Of a DNA stretch of 64,000 nucleotides, positions 49,946-60,128 are shown in pieces. Made by a program: the position numbers and the translations under genes. The stretch covers positions 1 to 64,000 of the forward strand of contig JALTFR010000011.1 in the NCBI GenBank assembly GCA_027006785.1, in the 5' to 3' direction. Numbering within the stretch: the stretch's first letter is position 1; every line of letters begins with the position of its first letter. The DNA comes from Thermoplasmata archaeon (lineage in GTDB: Archaea; Thermoplasmatota; Thermoplasmata; WALJ01). Below the pieces are notes generated by a model. It did not search any database and was not told where the DNA came from. It was given only the letters and a program-made list of their open reading frames with translations.

Positions 49946-50809
49946 ATGCGTCAGATAACCGTTATAAGCGGAAAGGGTGGCACGGGAAAGACCAGCATAA
50001 CCTCGGCACTCGTCACACTGGAGAAGAGAAAGGTCATAGCGGACTGCGATGTGGACGCTCCCGACCTTCACCTGATACTTCACCCTGAAGTAAAGGACAG
50101 TGGGGATTTCTACGGAGGAGTGAGGGCGGCCAAGGACGACGATAAGTGCATAGACTGCGGGCTCTGCAGGCAGGTCTGCCGATTCGATGCGGTGGACGAG
50201 CAGTTCAACATAGACCCTTTCAAGTGCGATGGGTGTGGTTTCTGCGCATATGTGTGTCCCACAAAGGCCATAGAGATGAAGGAGAACCTATCTGGCCACT
50301 GGTATCTCTCGGAGACCGAATACGGGCCAATGGTCCATGCTAAACTCGATATCGGGGAGGAGAACTCAGGTAAACTCGTCACAGTTGTGCGCAACATGGC
50401 GAGGAACATCGCTGAAAAGGAGGGCTATCCATATGTCATCATAGACGGGCCTCCGGGAATAGGCTGTCCGGTCACATCCGCAATAACTGGTGTGGATGCA
50501 GTGCTCATAGTCACCGAGCCCACCATGTCGGGCATACACGATATGGAAAGGGTTCTCAGCGTTGCAAGGCACTTCGGCGCAAGGCCGTTCGTCCTGATAA
50601 ACAAGTACGACCTCAACGAAGAGATGACTGAAAAGATAGAGAATTACTGCAAGGAACAGGATGTTCCCGTGGTCGGAAAGATAGCATTCGACAGGGAGAT
50701 GACCGATGCGATGGTGCAGGGAAAATCAATCATACAGTACAAGCCGGAGGGAAAGACGGCAAAGGCAATACGGAATGCATGGGATAGAGTCAAAGTGGAG
50801 CTTTCCTGA
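49946..50809 (+). CDS. MinD superfamily P-loop ATPase with inserted ferredoxin domain
   Basis: ITVISGKGGTGKTSITSALV; CIDCGLCRQVCRFDAV and CDGCGFCAYVCPTKAIEM; VIIDGPPGIGCPVTSAITG. Confidence 0.93.
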   Translation: MRQITVISGKGGTGKTSITSALVTLEKRKVIADCDVDAPDLHLILHPEVKDSGDFYGGVRAAKDDDKCIDCGLCRQVCRFDAVDEQFNIDPFKCDGCGFCAYVCPTKAIEMKENLSGHWYLSETEYGPMVHAKLDIGEENSGKLVTVVRNMARNIAEKEGYPYVIIDGPPGIGCPVTSAITGVDAVLIVTEPTMSGIHDMERVLSVARHFGARPFVLINKYDLNEEMTEKIENYCKEQDVPVVGKIAFDREMTDAMVQGKSIIQYKPEGKTAKAIRNAWDRVKVELS

Positions 50810-50857
50810 TGCGAATGCATGCGAATGTCCGGTTCTCAGCAGGTGCACATCAAAGAT

Positions 50858-51544
50858 TCAGAAGTAATCCTTTACATCATCCTCTTCTTTTTCATCTCGT
50901 TGTACTCTGCTTTCAGGTGCGGTAGCATATCCTGACTGGTTGGATGATTCCGGATATTGGGGAGAATATTGTGAGTCGTATTCTTGACCATATTGCTGTC
51001 CGTATTGCGGATATTGCGGGTATTCTGGAGCATACCCTGTAGCGGGTTGTGTTGCATATGGCTGAGGTTGATATGTGCCATTCATTCCAATCGCTCCGGG
51101 AGGTCCAATATACATACCGAGATATTCCTTGCGATATACTCCGAACTCCACCAGCCTGTAGAATAACCTTATTGAGAATGATATCGCCAGTATAATCGCT
51201 ATTCCGGGCACGAGGACCTCATAGCTATATGTGTCGGATTCATAGAATATGCTCATGCTTTCTATAAAGAAATAGCCCCAGAGAATGAGAAAGAATGCCG
51301 CTATCGTACCGAATGCGAGGCGTCCAGCGCTGCCTTTTTCATAATAGGCTGTCAACGATGCAAAAACGGTAAGAAGAATTCCCAGAACAAGGATATAGCT
51401 CCCGGTATTATGAAAGTAATCCGTTGGGTCCGCTCCATTGGAGATAAGTATCTGACTGACAGCATTTATGAAACCGAGAGGGGCGGCTATGAATATAAGG
51501 CCGTAGAGTATCCCTATTCCAGCAGCTTTTCCTGCATGTCCCAT
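50858..51544 (-). CDS. multi-TM membrane protein with Tyr/Gln/Pro-rich low-complexity tail
   Basis: TM segments then YQPQPYATQPATGYAPEYPQYPQYGQQYGQEYDSQYSPQYPESSNQSGY. Confidence 0.65.
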   Translation of the reverse strand: MGHAGKAAGIGILYGLIFIAAPLGFINAVSQILISNGADPTDYFHNTGSYILVLGILLTVFASLTAYYEKGSAGRLAFGTIAAFFLILWGYFFIESMSIFYESDTYSYEVLVPGIAIILAISFSIRLFYRLVEFGVYRKEYLGMYIGPPGAIGMNGTYQPQPYATQPATGYAPEYPQYPQYGQQYGQEYDSQYSPQYPESSNQSGYATAPESRVQRDEKEEDDVKDYF

Positions 51545-52656
51545 TATGCATCCCTCCTGAAACCGTAATGCCATCCTGAGACGTTCTCTGTTATGGTAAT
51601 GATTGCGTAAGACGGGTAGCCGCTGACCGAAACACTTGTCTCCCTTTCAATTCTCTGCATAACAGGCGCAGTAAAGTGGTCGCTCTGGCTTCCTATGCTA
51701 TTGCCACCTGAATCATAGACAACCACGTTCACACTGAGGTCCAGATTGCGCGTGTATTCGTTCTTGAAAGAGTAATCTATGGAGAGAGTATTGCCGCTGG
51801 ATTGTGGGTTGCCAACCTGCAAATCATTGAAGGGTGCTCCCCACTCATATGTTCTGCTTATGTTGGTGTAAATGCCCGAATATTCTATTGTGGCGATAAC
51901 CGGAATATTCATGCTGTGTGTCATGAGATAATATGTGTCCCCTGCCGATATGTTGAATACCAGAGTATCGTAGTAATCAGTCCCAAGTTGAATTTTTTCA
52001 CAGGAGGATGAGAGAACTGAACTTCCGTTGTATATCTTTACCACTGCATCGGCAGTTCCGGACAGAAGATGTGAGGTTGATACGCTGTAAGGAAGATATA
52101 CCCTCATGCTGGCGCTCGATGAATCATAATATATGGTGCCGTTGTCTCTGTCTATTATTACGGATTTAATAAGTGGTTCCCAGGGGATTGTATTGCGGTA
52201 ATGTACGAGTATTTCTCCGCCTCTGCGCATGAAATATGCATTGATATCCGCATGGACAGTGAAGTTTGCATATTCCTTCCATATGTCTTCTTTTATGGAC
52301 TCAGGAAGTTCGTTCAAATCTATGCTTGCATTTATGTGCTCTCTATGGGTGCTTCCCGGTGCCACCGGCGGTATGTCTCTTTTCATCTCGTATATCTTCA
52401 TTCCGCTTTCATTGTGGATTATCCAGAGATGGAGGTGCACATCCCTTATTTCATAATTTCCACCGTTTATTATATCAAACCATGTGTGAGCGCTTATGGT
52501 GTCGTTGCCGAACTTCCATTCGATATCATCCTGGTCCTGCATCTCGAGGCTCACTTTTCCCGTAACAATCGGAGTGACTGCATTGTAAAGCGTATAACCT
52601 GAAAACAGAAGAGCTATTACGAATATCAGGTTCAACACTGCAAGGGATTTTTTCAT
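51544..52656 (-). CDS. membrane-anchored extracellular protein
   Basis: N-terminal signal/[29 protein letters not shown]; beta-rich ectodomain; overlaps start of downstream gene. Confidence 0.6.
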   Translation of the reverse strand: MKKSLAVLNLIFVIALLFSGYTLYNAVTPIVTGKVSLEMQDQDDIEWKFGNDTISAHTWFDIINGGNYEIRDVHLHLWIIHNESGMKIYEMKRDIPPVAPGSTHREHINASIDLNELPESIKEDIWKEYANFTVHADINAYFMRRGGEILVHYRNTIPWEPLIKSVIIDRDNGTIYYDSSSASMRVYLPYSVSTSHLLSGTADAVVKIYNGSSVLSSSCEKIQLGTDYYDTLVFNISAGDTYYLMTHSMNIPVIATIEYSGIYTNISRTYEWGAPFNDLQVGNPQSSGNTLSIDYSFKNEYTRNLDLSVNVVVYDSGGNSIGSQSDHFTAPVMQRIERETSVSVSGYPSYAIITITENVSGWHYGFRRDA

Positions 52657-52761
52657 GCAGGCAGATTCCCGGAAATCGTATTTAATCTTTTAGCCGGCCT
52701 CCACTTTCACACACCTCATGGAAAAAGTCTTTTAATACTGCAGGCATGGCACATCGATATC

Positions 52762-54987
52762 ATGGAAGAAGATGCGGTCACGCTGAAAGTTGTCGAGGCC
52801 CTCCAGGAAGATGTGGGTCTCGGAAGAGTTCGTATAGACTCTAGGACGAGAATGAAGCTTGGAATAGAGGTTGGTGAGGTAGTTGAGATAACAGGCCTTA
52901 AAAAGACCTCCGCAAGGGTCTTCCGTCTGAAGCAGGAGGACGAGGACAGAGGCATAATAAGGATGGACGGCCTTATCAGAAAGAACGCAGGCGGAGTATC
53001 GGTCGGAGACAAGGTGCTTGTGAGAAAGGCAGAAGTTAACGATGCGGAGCGAATAACACTTGTTCTGGCTCTTGACCGCAGTCAGCCTAGGATAAGTCTG
53101 GGAAAGAACATAGATATCTATGTAAAGAGAGGGCTGCTCAATCGTACAGTCTCAAAAGGCGATATAATTGCAGTTCCCGGGATATCCTTCACCGGCAAAT
53201 TCCTTCCTTTTGTTGTCATTGCAACAAAGCCCGCCGAGATAGTTAGAATAACGGAGAACACGGATGTAAAGGTCAAGGAAGGGAGCGCCGAGGACATAGA
53301 GATGAGCCTTGACGGAGTTACTTATGAGGACGTCGGGGGGCTGAGAGACGAGATTCACAAGGTAAGGGAGATGATAGAACTGCCCCTTAAACACCCGGAA
53401 CTCTTCAAAACCCTCGGCATAAACCCGCCCAAGGGTGTCCTGCTATACGGACCTCCCGGCACAGGAAAGACCTTGATAGCCAGGGCGGTTGCCAATGAAT
53501 CCGGAGCATCCTTTTTCAGCATACAGGGTCCGGAGATAATGAGCAAGTTCTACGGCGAGACAGAGGAAAATCTTAGAATGGTATTTGAGAAGGCTGCACA
53601 GGAGGCACCCAGCATAATATTCATAGATGAACTCGATTCCATTGCTCCGAAGAGGGACGATGTCAGAGGTGAGCTTGAAAGAAGAATGGTCGCCCAGCTT
53701 CTCACTCTTATGGACGGCATGAAGAGCAGGCAGAATGTGGTTGTAATCGGAGCAACCAATAGGCCTGATGCGATAGACCCTGCCCTGAGAAGACCCGGGC
53801 GATTTGACAGGGAGATCGAGATAGGTGTGCCTGACACACAGGGAAGATACGAGATACTTCAGATCCATACGCGAGGCATGCCCGTCGAAGGTGGAGATGA
53901 GAAAAGAGAGGAGATTCTGAAGTGGCTTGCCTCTGTCACCCATGGTTTTGTCGGTGCGGACCTTGCCGCGCTCTCTCGCGAGGCTGCTATGAAGGCCCTT
54001 CGCCGTTATCTGCCCGAGATAAACCTTGACAAACCGATAAACCCGGAATTCCTCGAGAAAATGAAGGTGATAGAGGAAGATTTCAAAGGGGCCCTCCGCG
54101 AGGTTGAGCCGAGCAGCCTCAGAGAAGTTCTCGTGGAGGTTCCAAATGTCCACTGGGAGGATGTGGGGGGTCTTGAAGACGTCAAGGAGAAATTGAAGGA
54201 GGTTGTGGAGCTTCCAATAAAGGAACCGGAGCGTTTTGAGAGCCTGGGTATAAGGCCTCCCAGAGGAGTTCTGCTCTACGGCCCGCCCGGAACAGGTAAG
54301 ACCCTTCTTGCAAAGGCGGTTGCAACAGAGAGCGAGGCAAATTTCATCAGTGTAAAGGGCCCGGAGATAATGAGCATGTGGGTGGGAGAGAGTGAACGTG
54401 CTGTTAGAGAGATATTCAAGAAAGCCAAGCAGGCGGCACCCAGTGTAATATTCTTCGATGAATTCGATGCAATTGCACCTGTGAGAGTATCTGGCATAAA
54501 CAACAACAGAGCCATAGAACAGGTGGTGAACCAGCTCCTCACCTCGATGGATGGTCTTGAATCCCTAGAGGGTGTTGTGGTAATCGCAGCTACAAACAGG
54601 CCGGATATAATCGATCCCGCACTTATGCGTCCCGGCAGGTTTGACCGTCAGATATATATTGGTGTACCGGACATAGAGTCCAGAAAGAAGATACTGGCGG
54701 TTCACACCCGGAGGATGAACACGGGCGATATCGATCTGGATGTTCTTGCAAAGCGGACGGAAGGCTTCGTCGGAGCGGATCTTGAATCTCTATGCCGTGA
54801 AGCAGGTATGAACGCTCTTCGTTCCGGAAGAGACAGAGTTATGCAGGAGGACTTTGACGCAGCTCTCAAAGACATAAGCCCTTCAGTGAGCGAGGATGTC
54901 AGAAAGTACTATGAATCCCTGAAGGAGACCCTCAACAAAAGTGTTAGAAATAAAAAGATTGATATAGGGCTGGGATATTACTCCTGA
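52762..54987 (+). CDS. CDC48/VAT-type double AAA+ ATPase
   Basis: Two GPPGTGKTL Walker A motifs, [12 protein letters not shown] and [12 protein letters not shown] Walker B, VAT-N domain. Confidence 0.97.
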   Translation: MEEDAVTLKVVEALQEDVGLGRVRIDSRTRMKLGIEVGEVVEITGLKKTSARVFRLKQEDEDRGIIRMDGLIRKNAGGVSVGDKVLVRKAEVNDAERITLVLALDRSQPRISLGKNIDIYVKRGLLNRTVSKGDIIAVPGISFTGKFLPFVVIATKPAEIVRITENTDVKVKEGSAEDIEMSLDGVTYEDVGGLRDEIHKVREMIELPLKHPELFKTLGINPPKGVLLYGPPGTGKTLIARAVANESGASFFSIQGPEIMSKFYGETEENLRMVFEKAAQEAPSIIFIDELDSIAPKRDDVRGELERRMVAQLLTLMDGMKSRQNVVVIGATNRPDAIDPALRRPGRFDREIEIGVPDTQGRYEILQIHTRGMPVEGGDEKREEILKWLASVTHGFVGADLAALSREAAMKALRRYLPEINLDKPINPEFLEKMKVIEEDFKGALREVEPSSLREVLVEVPNVHWEDVGGLEDVKEKLKEVVELPIKEPERFESLGIRPPRGVLLYGPPGTGKTLLAKAVATESEANFISVKGPEIMSMWVGESERAVREIFKKAKQAAPSVIFFDEFDAIAPVRVSGINNNRAIEQVVNQLLTSMDGLESLEGVVVIAATNRPDIIDPALMRPGRFDRQIYIGVPDIESRKKILAVHTRRMNTGDIDLDVLAKRTEGFVGADLESLCREAGMNALRSGRDRVMQEDFDAALKDISPSVSEDVRKYYESLKETLNKSVRNKKIDIGLGYYS

Positions 54988-54999
54988 TGAGGTATTGCA

Positions 55000-55248
55000 A
55001 TGGTCAGAAGATTCGTCACCGAACTCAGAGGAAAGACCGTAATGACAAACGATGGTGAGATACTCGGAGTCATAGATGACTTCGTGGTAGATACCAAGCT
55101 CGGCGATATAAAAAGCGTCCTTGTGGTCCCGGCAGAGGACATAGAGCCGAGGCTTTTCCAGACCGATGCTGACGGTCGCCTTGTACTTCCTTTCACGGAG
55201 ATGAAGGCGGTAAAAGATGTCGTGGTCATGGAGCCTGAGCTTGAATAA
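55000..55248 (+). CDS. PRC-barrel domain protein
   Basis: GKTVMTNDGEILGVIDDFVVDTKLGDIKSVLV; 12 bp after VAT stop. Confidence 0.85.
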   Translation: MVRRFVTELRGKTVMTNDGEILGVIDDFVVDTKLGDIKSVLVVPAEDIEPRLFQTDADGRLVLPFTEMKAVKDVVVMEPELE

Positions 55249-55307
55249 ACCCTTTAAATTTATAGATTTTTAACTTTACTAATTACTATCTGTGTGTATC
55301 CGAAACC

Positions 55308-55331
55308 CCTATATACTTGCATGCTCATGCA
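55308..55331 (+). promoter_or_regulatory. TATA box followed by perfect palindrome TGCATG-CT-CATGCA upstream of tldD
   Basis: CCTATATAC (55308-55316), palindrome 55318-55331, tldD ATG at 55346. Confidence 0.55.
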
Positions 55332-55345
55332 GTTATAGTGATACT

Positions 55346-56752
55346 ATGAAGGAACTTGTTGAGAAAGGCATCTCCTATGGTGGAGATAAGGCAGAATTTC
55401 TGGAGATAAGGTCGGAAAGCAGGAAATACAGTGTCAATTTTATGAAGAATGGCATACTGACGTCATCCGTTGAGGGTACGGACAGCGGTTTTTCTGTAAG
55501 AGCACTCCACGATGGAGGAATGGGTGCGTCATATACGAACATAAACGACTGGAAGCATCTGAAAAAAGTCATTGATTCCGCCATATCTCAGGCAAAAAAA
55601 GCCTCGTCCATATCTGATATCTCACTTGCAGAAGAAGAGATACACAGGGATTTCTGGACTGTTGAGCAGAAGAAGAGCATAGAGGAGGTACCTAACGAGC
55701 AGAAGGTAGAGTGGCTCTCCGAGATTGAAAAGAGCCTTATTGCCGGAGATATCCGTGTCGTTGCCCGCATACAGGTACTGCGTGATGCCCTCAATGAAAA
55801 ACATATAATGAACACGGAAGGAACGGAGATTTCATCTCTACTTCCGACAATCGAATACTTCTATTTCATAGTTGTAGCTGGTCAGAACGGGACGGAACAG
55901 GCATACAACCAGCTGGGATGGACCGGAGGATACGAGCACTGGGAGCGATGGGACCCTATGAAAAAGATAAACGACAACGCAAAGGCCCTCTTCAATTCCA
56001 TCGAACACGGAAAGACACTTAAGAACGGGAAGATGGATCTCATAGTCGGGCCGGAGGTGGCAGGTATTGCTGCTCATGAGTCATCGGGGCATCCCAGCGA
56101 GGCCGACAGAATACTCGGAAGGGAAGCATACCTTGCGGGAGAATCTTTCATAAAGCCGGACATGGTCGGCCAGAGGGTCGGCAGCGATGTGGTTAATGTG
56201 GTGGATGACCCAACGGTGCCTAACAGCTTCGGTTACTACAAGTACGATGACGAGGGCGTGCCTGCCAGAAAGCGCTATCTCTACAAAAACGGGTTGATAA
56301 ACGAGTTCCTTCAGAACCGGGAGACTGCAGCTGTTCTCGGGACAAGGAGCAATGCAGCGGCCCGTGCAAGCTCATGGGACCGCGAGCCAATAGTCAGGAT
56401 GAGCACCACATTCGTGGAGCCTGGAGATCATGAGGTTGAGGAGCTCTTTGAGGATGTGAAATATGGCGTGTACATGAAGTCTTTCACTGAATGGAACATA
56501 GATGATGTGAGGTACAACCAGAAGTACACCGGCAGGGAAGCATACCTCATAGAGAACGGAGAGGTGAAAGGGCCGATAAGAAGGCCAATCATAGAGCTGA
56601 CCACACCCACATTCTGGGGAGCCGTGGATGCAGTGGGAAAGGACCTTGAGTTCGTAGGAGCGACATGCGGAAAGAGCGACCCCGAACAGGGAGTGGATGT
56701 ATGGACTGGTGGCCCACATATGAGGCTGAGGAATGTTTACATGAGGTGGTAA
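55346..56752 (+). CDS. tldD: TldD family metalloprotease
   Basis: GIAAHESSGHPSEADRILGREAYLAG; start moved from 55292 to 55346. Confidence 0.93.
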   Translation: MKELVEKGISYGGDKAEFLEIRSESRKYSVNFMKNGILTSSVEGTDSGFSVRALHDGGMGASYTNINDWKHLKKVIDSAISQAKKASSISDISLAEEEIHRDFWTVEQKKSIEEVPNEQKVEWLSEIEKSLIAGDIRVVARIQVLRDALNEKHIMNTEGTEISSLLPTIEYFYFIVVAGQNGTEQAYNQLGWTGGYEHWERWDPMKKINDNAKALFNSIEHGKTLKNGKMDLIVGPEVAGIAAHESSGHPSEADRILGREAYLAGESFIKPDMVGQRVGSDVVNVVDDPTVPNSFGYYKYDDEGVPARKRYLYKNGLINEFLQNRETAAVLGTRSNAAARASSWDREPIVRMSTTFVEPGDHEVEELFEDVKYGVYMKSFTEWNIDDVRYNQKYTGREAYLIENGEVKGPIRRPIIELTTPTFWGAVDAVGKDLEFVGATCGKSDPEQGVDVWTGGPHMRLRNVYMRW

Positions 56753-56754
56753 AC

Positions 56755-58068
56755 ATGGATGTGGAAAATATCCTGAATATGGCTCTCAGGCTCGGAGCAG
56801 AGGAAGTGATTGCAAAACGCACCGTGAAGGACGATCTGCAGGTGAGATTCTCCCAGAACCGGGTTGACATACTCAACAACTGGATATCGGAATCCACGAA
56901 TGTTTTCATAGCAGTTGATGGAAGGACGACAGGCGTGGAGATAAAGGATGAGAAGTTTGCCGAAAAAGAGCTTGAAAAGGCCATGGAATTTGCAAAAAAA
57001 CTGCCGAAAAATCCTGATTTCAGGGGAATATACGATAGAAAAACGAAGTCTTCTTCCGGTCCGGAGCTAAAGGAGATCGACGTATCGGAAATGGCTGATG
57101 TGGCCATCAATTCCGCTCTGGCCCATGATGTGAAAAGAGTCTCGGGTGAGATATATCTTGCGAGGCACAGGGTGGAAGTCTGCACGAGGTATAATCATCT
57201 CGAGGAGTTAAGGGCATACCTTCTCAGTACCGTAAGGGCTTTCAACTCTGAGGGGAACCCCGGTCAGGCCAGCACACATGTCGGAAGCATGGCGGATATG
57301 CTGAACTATGGTCCAGAGTTCGTCGGAGATAAGGCAGGGCGGATTGCATCCATGAACACCCGTGTGAAAGACGGAGAAGAGGGAGAATTCACCGTTCTAT
57401 TCGACCCTCTGACATTCGGCTCCATTCTCAGTTCTGTGGGAAGGTCTCTGTCGGCTTTCAGTGTTGATACCGGCACCAGTTTCTTCACCGATATGCTCGA
57501 AAAGAAGGTTGCTTCCGAGGCCCTCACAATATATGATGACCCCACAAGGCCGGGGAGAGGACAGGCATCTTTCGATGATGAAGGGGCCCCCACAAGGAGG
57601 ACAGAGGCCATATCAAGGGGCGTTCTTAAGACGTATCTTCACAGCGTTTCAACTGCCAAGAAGTTTGGCACTGAAACAACAGGAAACGGCAGGGATGCAG
57701 GGAAGATGAGCTCCATAAATCCTTCGTACTGGCAGCTATCTGTTGAGCCGGGAAAGAGGAAGATGGAAGCCCTCATGGGAGAGATAAAGGACGGACTTTA
57801 CATAGCGAACACCTGGTACACCAGATATCAGGACTATCGAAAAGGAGACTTTTCTACCATACCCAGAGACGGGATTTTCAGGATAAAGGACGGTGAGATC
57901 GTCGAATCATGGAAGGGCATCAGAATAAGTGACAATATGCTGAGAATAGCTAAAAATCTGCTGGAACTTAGCTCGGATACAATTCCTGCTGACTGGTGGG
58001 GCGAGACTAGCTCTGTTTTCTCCCCCTATGCCCTTGTGGAAGGTGTGAGGATAACAAAGTCCCATTAA
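56755..58068 (+). CDS. tldE: TldE/PmbA family protein
   Basis: Follows tldD by 2 bp; DDPTRPGRGQASFDDEGAPTRRTEAISRGVLKTYLHS. Confidence 0.92.
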   Translation: MDVENILNMALRLGAEEVIAKRTVKDDLQVRFSQNRVDILNNWISESTNVFIAVDGRTTGVEIKDEKFAEKELEKAMEFAKKLPKNPDFRGIYDRKTKSSSGPELKEIDVSEMADVAINSALAHDVKRVSGEIYLARHRVEVCTRYNHLEELRAYLLSTVRAFNSEGNPGQASTHVGSMADMLNYGPEFVGDKAGRIASMNTRVKDGEEGEFTVLFDPLTFGSILSSVGRSLSAFSVDTGTSFFTDMLEKKVASEALTIYDDPTRPGRGQASFDDEGAPTRRTEAISRGVLKTYLHSVSTAKKFGTETTGNGRDAGKMSSINPSYWQLSVEPGKRKMEALMGEIKDGLYIANTWYTRYQDYRKGDFSTIPRDGIFRIKDGEIVESWKGIRISDNMLRIAKNLLELSSDTIPADWWGETSSVFSPYALVEGVRITKSH

Positions 58069-58237
58069 ACCCTTTTTCCATATCTTATTACAAAGTTTTC
58101 CACCGGAAATTGTGGTTTTAACCCGCTTATTTCCATCCAAACAGGTTATGGCTTTTAATTTAAGAATTCTTTTGTCGCTTATGTGACTACAAAATCTTTA
58201 AGTTAAAATCAGCCTTGCTGGAAAACAAGGTGTTATC

Positions 58238-59938
58238 ATGGTCGTAAGCAACAATGACCTCAAAAAAGGACTGGTTATCCAGCCCTCCAAGTTGAAGAAG
58301 GGGCTGCCGAAGGAGACCAAGTCCCTGTGCCCAGAATGTAAGAAGGTGATTCCGGCAATAATATATGAGGAGAACGGCAAGGTGATGTATAAAAAGACAT
58401 GTCCGGAACACGGAGAGTTCATAGATGTCTATTTCGGAGATGTGGAGGCCTATCTTCGCCTTGAGAGATGGGCGGTAGATGGCATTGGCGTGGAAGATCC
58501 TGTGGCACAGGTATATGATGGTTTTCCCCCATCATGTGAGGGGTGTCCAACCCATTTCAGTCATACATCGCTGGCCAACATAGACCTCACCAACAGGTGC
58601 AATCTCAAATGTCCCATATGCTTCGCAAATGCGAACGCAGCGGGATATGTCTATGAGCCCGATCTTGAGACCATAAGGCAGATGATGGTGGACCTGAGGG
58701 AAGAGAGGCCGGTGCCAACCGCTGCCATACAGTTCGCAGGCGGAGAGCCAACAGTGTATCCCCACTTCCTTGAAGCGGTGAGGATGGGTAAGGAACTCGG
58801 CTTCTCGCAGATACAGGTGGCGACCAACGGAATAAGGCTGGCGAGGGACCCCAACTTCGCACAGGCCATGCTGGATGCAGGGATGCACACAATATATCTT
58901 CAGTTCGATGGATTCAAGGAGGAAACATACATCAGGGCAAGGAACAGACCGATGTTCCTGAAGGATAAGCTTCTGGCAATAGAACATGCTCGCAATACGA
59001 AGCCGAAGCCTCTGACAACAGTCCTTGTACCTGTAATAGTCAGGGGAATAAACGACGATGAGGTTGGAAAGCTCATAGAGTTCGGTCTTCAGAACCTCGA
59101 TGTCATAAAGGCCGTGAATTTCCAACCCGTCTCATTTTCTGGTAGGATAAACCAGAATGAGAGGATAAAGGGGAGATACACCTCAGGAGACCTGATTCGC
59201 GATCTGACAGAACAGACGGATTACTTCGAGGGAAAGGATGATTTCTTCCCGATTCCGGCAGGAGCGATAATATCGGAGCTTGTATCTCAGATAACTGGAC
59301 AGCCAAAACTCGCATTCACTTCGCACCCCGCATGTGGAACAGCAACATATCTGTTCAAGGACAGTGAGAGCGGAGAAGTCATGCCGATAACGCGCTTTAT
59401 AGATGCGGACGGCCTACTTGATGAAGCATATGAGCTTGTGATGAGCGGAGAGCTCAAAAAGATGGGAAAACTGAGAGGTGGCCTCAAGGCATACAAGCTT
59501 CTCAAGAGGCACATAGACAACAGCAAGGCTCCGAAGGGTCTCAATATGCTGAGCATGCTGAAGGAGCTCTTCGTGAAGGGAGACAAGGACTCCGTCGGAG
59601 CAATCCAGTGGCGCTCTCTGTTCATCGGTTCAATGCACTTCCAGGACCTGTACAACTACGACATCGAAAGGATAAAGAGGTGTGTTATACACTACACCAC
59701 TCCGGACCACAGGATAATACCCTTCTGTTCCTACAATACCGGACCGGAGTACAGGAAAGAGGTGGAGAGCAAGTTCGGAATACCAATGGAGGAATGGATA
59801 AAGAACCATCCCGACATACACCCCATGGGATTCGATCTCTACCCGGATGCTACGGTGATGCCGGCGGATTACAAATATCCTGAGAAGATAGAGAAGATAT
59901 ACAGGGAATGGAGCGTCCCATACACTCCCAAGGCGTGA
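58238..59938 (+). CDS. tes: radical SAM tetraether lipid synthase (Tes)-like protein
   Basis: CNLKCPICFANANAAGYVYEP (CX3CX2C), N-terminal CPECKKVIPAIIYEENGKVMYKKTCPEHGEF, AIQFAGGEPTVYPHF. Confidence 0.88.
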   Translation: MVVSNNDLKKGLVIQPSKLKKGLPKETKSLCPECKKVIPAIIYEENGKVMYKKTCPEHGEFIDVYFGDVEAYLRLERWAVDGIGVEDPVAQVYDGFPPSCEGCPTHFSHTSLANIDLTNRCNLKCPICFANANAAGYVYEPDLETIRQMMVDLREERPVPTAAIQFAGGEPTVYPHFLEAVRMGKELGFSQIQVATNGIRLARDPNFAQAMLDAGMHTIYLQFDGFKEETYIRARNRPMFLKDKLLAIEHARNTKPKPLTTVLVPVIVRGINDDEVGKLIEFGLQNLDVIKAVNFQPVSFSGRINQNERIKGRYTSGDLIRDLTEQTDYFEGKDDFFPIPAGAIISELVSQITGQPKLAFTSHPACGTATYLFKDSESGEVMPITRFIDADGLLDEAYELVMSGELKKMGKLRGGLKAYKLLKRHIDNSKAPKGLNMLSMLKELFVKGDKDSVGAIQWRSLFIGSMHFQDLYNYDIERIKRCVIHYTTPDHRIIPFCSYNTGPEYRKEVESKFGIPMEEWIKNHPDIHPMGFDLYPDATVMPADYKYPEKIEKIYREWSVPYTPKA

Positions 59939-59942
59939 GCCA

Positions 59943-60128
59943 ATGATACAAATAAACAGGGATAAATGCATGTACTGCGGTGCCTGCGTCGGCACCTGCC
60001 CGGTGAACTGCATGTTCCTCTACGAGACGAGGGTAGAGGTGGACGAGGATAAGTGCATCCAGTGCGGGTTCTGCGAGAGGGTCTGCCCGGTAGGCGCGAT
60101 AACCATGATAAAGGAGGCCAAGAAATGA
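59943..60128 (+). CDS. 2[4Fe-4S] ferredoxin
   Basis: CMYCGACVGTCPVNC and CIQCGFCERVCPVGAI. Confidence 0.93.
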   Translation: MIQINRDKCMYCGACVGTCPVNCMFLYETRVEVDEDKCIQCGFCERVCPVGAITMIKEAKK

